64,000 nt of DNA, taken from NCBI GenBank assembly GCA_023436065.1, contig JAEZKU010000024.1, forward strand, positions 434,001-498,000, written 5' to 3'. The stretch is from Bacillota bacterium. Its GTDB lineage: Bacteria; Bacillota; Clostridia; Lachnospirales; Lachnospiraceae. The notes under the pieces are model-generated. The model saw only the letters and a program-made list of their open reading frames with translations, was not told the origin of the DNA and did not search any database. This document shows, one piece after another, positions 61,114 through 64,000 of this stretch. Each line of letters opens with the position of its first letter. Position 1 is the first letter of the stretch. A program made the position numbers and the translations under genes.

Positions 61114-62199
61114 TTATTTTCTAGGATACATTGTCATTGTACCAGCATCCCATTTATAGTTATTATCAAGCAAGTATTGATATTCCTTCCCTAACGATCC
61201 TGTATCTTTAACTGGATTATGAGAAAACTTAAATGTCTTCCCCGCATTAATACCATCATCTAAAAACGATTCATTAAATAACTTAAACATATCATCCTCA
61301 GTATATCCATATTGTTTTCTTATTTTGTTCCAATCGTCTCCCAAGCTAAAATATTCATAGTCCTTTCCTGCTTTATTAATATAACTTGTAGTTCCCCCTC
61401 CATCATATTTTCCAAGCATCACTTTATCTTTTCCAGCATTATGTATACTGCTTTGGTAAATATTTTCATAATCTGTATACGATATAGTCTTTCTCGCACC
61501 GTTAGCAGCATCAACTGCATTTAAACCTGGCCTTGTAACATCATAGACTTTGCCGATACTATTAATAGGTCCATCGACTACTGGTATTACAAATGCAGTT
61601 GTATCTATTATAAGATTCAGTACACCTTGAGCTCCCTCAAAAAAATTTGTTGAATTATTTATATTATCTAAATCAGATACCATTTCTGCAAAATCTATCG
61701 CTGAATCTACTCCAGGTATAAAGCTACCTCCTATATAAGCTGTTACTTGCTGCGCTGTTTTTAATATATCATTCAGCTTATTTTCTGCTTTTATATCTCT
61801 TGTAGATGTATTATCTTGATTACCGGTATCTGCTTTACTATCTTTCCCACTTCCAGCTTTAGTAGTGGATTTTTTAGGAGCAACAGTAGGTACAGGCGTC
61901 GGTTTCTGTGTTACCGTAGTCGTTGTTTTAGCGGTAGTTTTTGAAGTGCCGGTTTTACTTGAGCTATTGCTGGTTTTGCTCGAAGAAGTCTTATTACTAG
62001 TTGTACTAGTCTTACTTTTAACGTTTATAGCAACATCACTATAATCTTGAACAGCCACTCTGTGACCGCTTGGATCGTCATATTTAATCGGATTGTTATG
62101 ACAATAAGTATATAGATTCAAGCTTAGTGGTTCATCCTTGCTTGAATACTTCGGGTCATCCTCTGTAACAAACCTTGCCGTAACACTGTCATAATATCC
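61114..62199 (-). pseudogene. 5'-truncated Rhs protein: core end plus C-terminal toxin
   Basis: The open frame starts abruptly with YYDSVTARFVTEDDP (62196 downward), the Rhs core motif, and runs through NLYTYCHNNPIKYDDPSGH, the end of the Rhs core where the toxin is normally released. Then comes a long Ser/Thr/Lys linker (~55 residues), a helical hydrophobic stretch (IGGSFIPGVDSAIDFAEMV) and a C-terminal domain (residues ~220-335) containing KVMLGKYDGGGTTSYIN and DDMFKLFNESFLDDGINAGKTFKFSHNP, typical of variable polymorphic-toxin tips. All upstream Rhs repeats are gone: an IS110-family element lies directly before it. An immunity-like gene follows. Confidence 0.78.
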
Positions 62200-62284
62200 T
62201 TAATCAGGTAATAAGTATGGGTAAAAATATAACCTATATGTATAGGTATAATTATAACTGTGTCTGTGTCTGTAGAAGATTATA

Positions 62285-63505
62285 TCATTCTGTGTCTTTT
62301 TTGGGAAGTACTGGATTCCTATATTCCCTTTTATTCTTCATCATCCCATAGATGATGTTCACAAGCCTTCTCATGACACAGATGATTGCCTGATGTTCTG
62401 TTTTACCTTCTGACATCTTCTTCTGGTAGTACTCATAAAAGATGTCATTCACAGGCTTGTTCCTGTTCCTTCCCCGATTCACATTTCGGGCTGCCAGGGC
62501 ATGGAACAAATGATATAGGTTTCTGTCTCCCTGACGGTTGCTAAAACGTTTGTCACTCTGACCGGAGGAGAAGGTGACAGGGCTAATGCCTGCATATTTG
62601 GCAAGCTTATCAGCACTGGCAAACCTATTGATGTCACCGATCTGTGCAGCGAATCCGGCAGCGGTTACAAGGTCTATGCAAGGAAATGTCTCGAGCCTAT
62701 AGCCTAATCGGGACATAAGCTTCTACATTTCTACCTCTATCTTTTCCATTTCCCCGTTGTTCTGCTTTACCTGTCTGATGCAGGTGCTTACGAGAAAATC
62801 CCTGCTTTCCTGATATTCTGTGGCGGTATCTCCGTCCTTATCCACAAGCTCTAAAATCTGTCTTGCCTTCTCTTCTCCGAAGAAGCCGCTACTGGGTTTA
62901 TGGAGAAAGTCGCCTAATTCTTCGATAGTCACGCCATGTAAACTGGTTGGTGAAGGATACCTCTCCCAGAATTCCAGACCAGCCTTACAGTCGAATACGT
63001 AGCTAGGGTAATGCTGCACGATGTAGGAATAAAGCTGCTGTTTCAGGGCTACATTGGATTTCACCAGTGCAGATCTGCGACTGACCAGCATTGCCAATGT
63101 CCAGTAAAGGTCATCCGGTTCGGCATCGGGAAGGGTGTCGTAATTATCCAGCAGTACCTTGGCGATACAGGAAGCATCGAAGGAATCCGTCTTGTGTAGG
63201 ATGGGCAGCTTCTTCCTCTCATTGTAGGTGTAAGTGGCGTTCACTTTCTTGACTACTTTGTGCTTTCCCTTAAGGAAAGCAGCCAAAGCTCTGCCGGAAG
63301 AACCGGTATCCTCCAGACCGAAGGCCGGGGTTATTCCTTTCTCAGCATACTTTCCAGCCCACTGTAAGAACGCATCAAAGGCAGAGGGCCTGTTCTCAAA
63401 GGTGAGCTCTCCAAGCTTTTCATTGAAGCAGTTGATGATGACGGCGGTGTGGGTGTGCTTGTGGGTGTCCACACCGACATAGATTCTTTTCATTTTCGGG
63501 TGCAT
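62285..63505 (-). pseudogene. IS110-family transposase interrupted by an amber codon
   Basis: One reading frame encodes both halves of an IS110 recombinase. N-terminal DEDD RuvC-like part: RIYVGVDTHKHTHTAVI (Asp), GLEDTGSSGRALAAF (Glu) and TDSFDASCIAKVLLDN (Asp). C-terminal Transposase_20 part: FPCIDLVTAAGFAAQIGDI, SADKLAKYAGISPVTFSSGQSDKRFSNRQGD with the candidate catalytic Ser. A TAG at 62723-62725 splits them (IEVEM-stop-KLMSRLG); both parts stay in frame. Start ATG 63505 follows AAGGAGG; a frame reaching 63622 lies in the noncoding RNA region. Without suppression no full-length recombinase is made. Confidence 0.88.
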
Positions 63506-63529
63506 AAAATACCTCCTTATTGTTTGGTT

Positions 63530-63730
63530 TATTATGAAATTTTCAAGGTTCATCCCTGCATGTAAACCGAAATGATCAGCATCCCTAATGAGCGCAGCGT
63601 AAAGCCCCGAAAGGCTCCGCATAGATATAAGCTAATCTCATTCCTAACAGGGTACTTACAGCCAACACCTGAGCAGTCAAGTAATGCTTGTAAATATCCT
63701 TATTTTTTACCTTCCGGCAAGGGATAACGG
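63530..63730 (-). ncRNA. Candidate bridge RNA of the IS110 element
   Basis: The ~230 nt upstream of the transposase is noncoding and preceded by a promoter (-35 TTCACA at 63760-63765, -10 TATAAT at 63738-63743, 16-bp spacer, minus strand). IS110 elements transcribe a bridge RNA from this place that pairs with target and donor DNA. A CCTTGCCGGAAGG hairpin near its 5' end is visible. Loop assignments were not worked out. Confidence 0.55.
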
Positions 63731-63737
63731 CACTTGC

Positions 63738-63765
63738 ATTATAGCATAAGCCCGAAAACTGTGAA
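63738..63765 (-). promoter_or_regulatory. Promoter at the IS110 5' end
   Basis: TTCACA (63760-63765), 16 bp, TATAAT (63738-63743), read on the minus strand toward the transposase. In IS110 elements this promoter drives the bridge RNA and transposase. Confidence 0.6.
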
Positions 63766-63825
63766 TTTTCTGGGGGTGATTACACCAACTGTCCGGACTA
63801 AGGAAACCGCATTAGGGAAGCTGCT

Positions 63826-63942
63826 TTCTGCTTGATTTAGTCTACTTTGTTATCGGATAAATTATCAAGGCTGCTCCGCACCGCAATAGCGGCAAGGCCT
63901 TGACAATTTACCCAATAACAAGCGTCTGGTAGTTAAGCAGAA
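63826..63942. repeat. Long imperfect inverted repeat at the window end
   Basis: Arms 63826-63871 and 63897-63942 (46 nt each) pair over an outer 8 bp and an inner 25 bp with three mismatches, separated by a variable stretch. The loop is 25 nt. It lies upstream of the IS110 promoter. No gene is seen between 63766 and 64000; apart from this repeat nothing else is recognised there. Confidence 0.65.
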
Positions 63943-64000
63943 GTAAGCCGGTTTCCGTCTACTGGAAGACTGGTTTCCATTTTTCCGGAAGCATGGTTTC

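Larger units (their letters stand above)
62200..63765 (-). mobile_element. IS110-family insertion element (approximate limits)
   Basis: The span covers the transposase, its 5' noncoding region and a short 3' noncoding region. The 3' limit is set by where the Rhs frame is cut (about 62200); the 5' limit is not certain, since these elements lack clear terminal inverted repeats. It may extend a little beyond the promoter at 63738-63765. Confidence 0.6.

Noticed and set aside
1..64000. CRISPR array, tRNA or rRNA genes, T-box leaders
   Set aside because: No regularly spaced repeats, no cloverleaf candidates, no rRNA-like stretches and no conserved T-box sequence were noticed on reading through.

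Overview
The window is a stretch of a low-GC Gram-positive chromosome, most likely a spore-forming member of the Clostridia near Lachnospiraceae. The evidence is strong AGGAGG-type ribosome binding sites with many TTG starts, CotF-type spore coat genes, TPP and ZTP riboswitches, BlaI/BlaR1-like, PadR, WYL and LytTR regulators, and an AICAR transformylase paired with a PurO-type IMP cyclohydrolase instead of a fused PurH. No rRNA, tRNA or CRISPR array was seen.

Layout. 1-7660: accessory metabolism and regulators (MFS carrier, Fe-S aldo/keto reductase behind a MerR-type promoter, PNPOx-like protein, two AraC regulators, a WYL regulator divergent from a Gfo/Idh oxidoreductase, a GNAT enzyme). 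7804-9960: last two steps of IMP synthesis under a ZTP riboswitch. 10091-14115: LytTR two-component pair followed by two DUF3887 proteins. 14201-22217: NIF3 protein, EamA exporter with divergent MocR regulator, HD hydrolase, ECF sigma/anti-sigma pair, PepSY protein, BlaI/M56 pair with a double operator, and a small tandem-repeat protein. 22354-30168: hydrolase, Na/Pi transporter with PhoU-like tail, synthetase-type RelA/SpoT protein, VOC protein, 23S rRNA methyltransferase with a structured leader, homocysteine methyltransferase, coiled-coil protein. 30294-33773: ABC-2 exporter with its PadR repressor and three matching operator copies. 33816-36202: DinB, AraC and HAD proteins. 36282-40250: thiCMED under a TPP riboswitch. 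40373-40967: two coat proteins. 41119-48821: a seven-gene set resembling a rewired dlt (D-alanylation) system. 49017-58055: Mn catalase, YerC, DUF1836, PcrA helicase, a membrane protein, an orphan substrate-binding lipoprotein, a GH43 glycosidase and a methyltransferase.

58215-64000 is a mobile and decayed zone: a broken primase-polymerase, a zinc-ribbon gene with an internal stop, a frameshifted small gene, a PBECR3-like nuclease gene followed by a structured RNA, an orphan Rhs toxin tip with a probable immunity gene, and an IS110-family element whose transposase carries an amber codon and whose 5' noncoding region probably encodes its bridge RNA.

The strongest candidate for an undescribed system is 41119-48821. 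An adenylation enzyme, carrier protein, MBOAT acyltransferase and SGNH-like partner run in the order A-C-B-D. They are joined by an Asp/Glu-racemase homolog, a membrane-anchored transglutaminase-like protein and a lipoprotein. Changes at positions normally conserved in dlt proteins suggest that it may attach something other than D-alanine to an envelope polymer.
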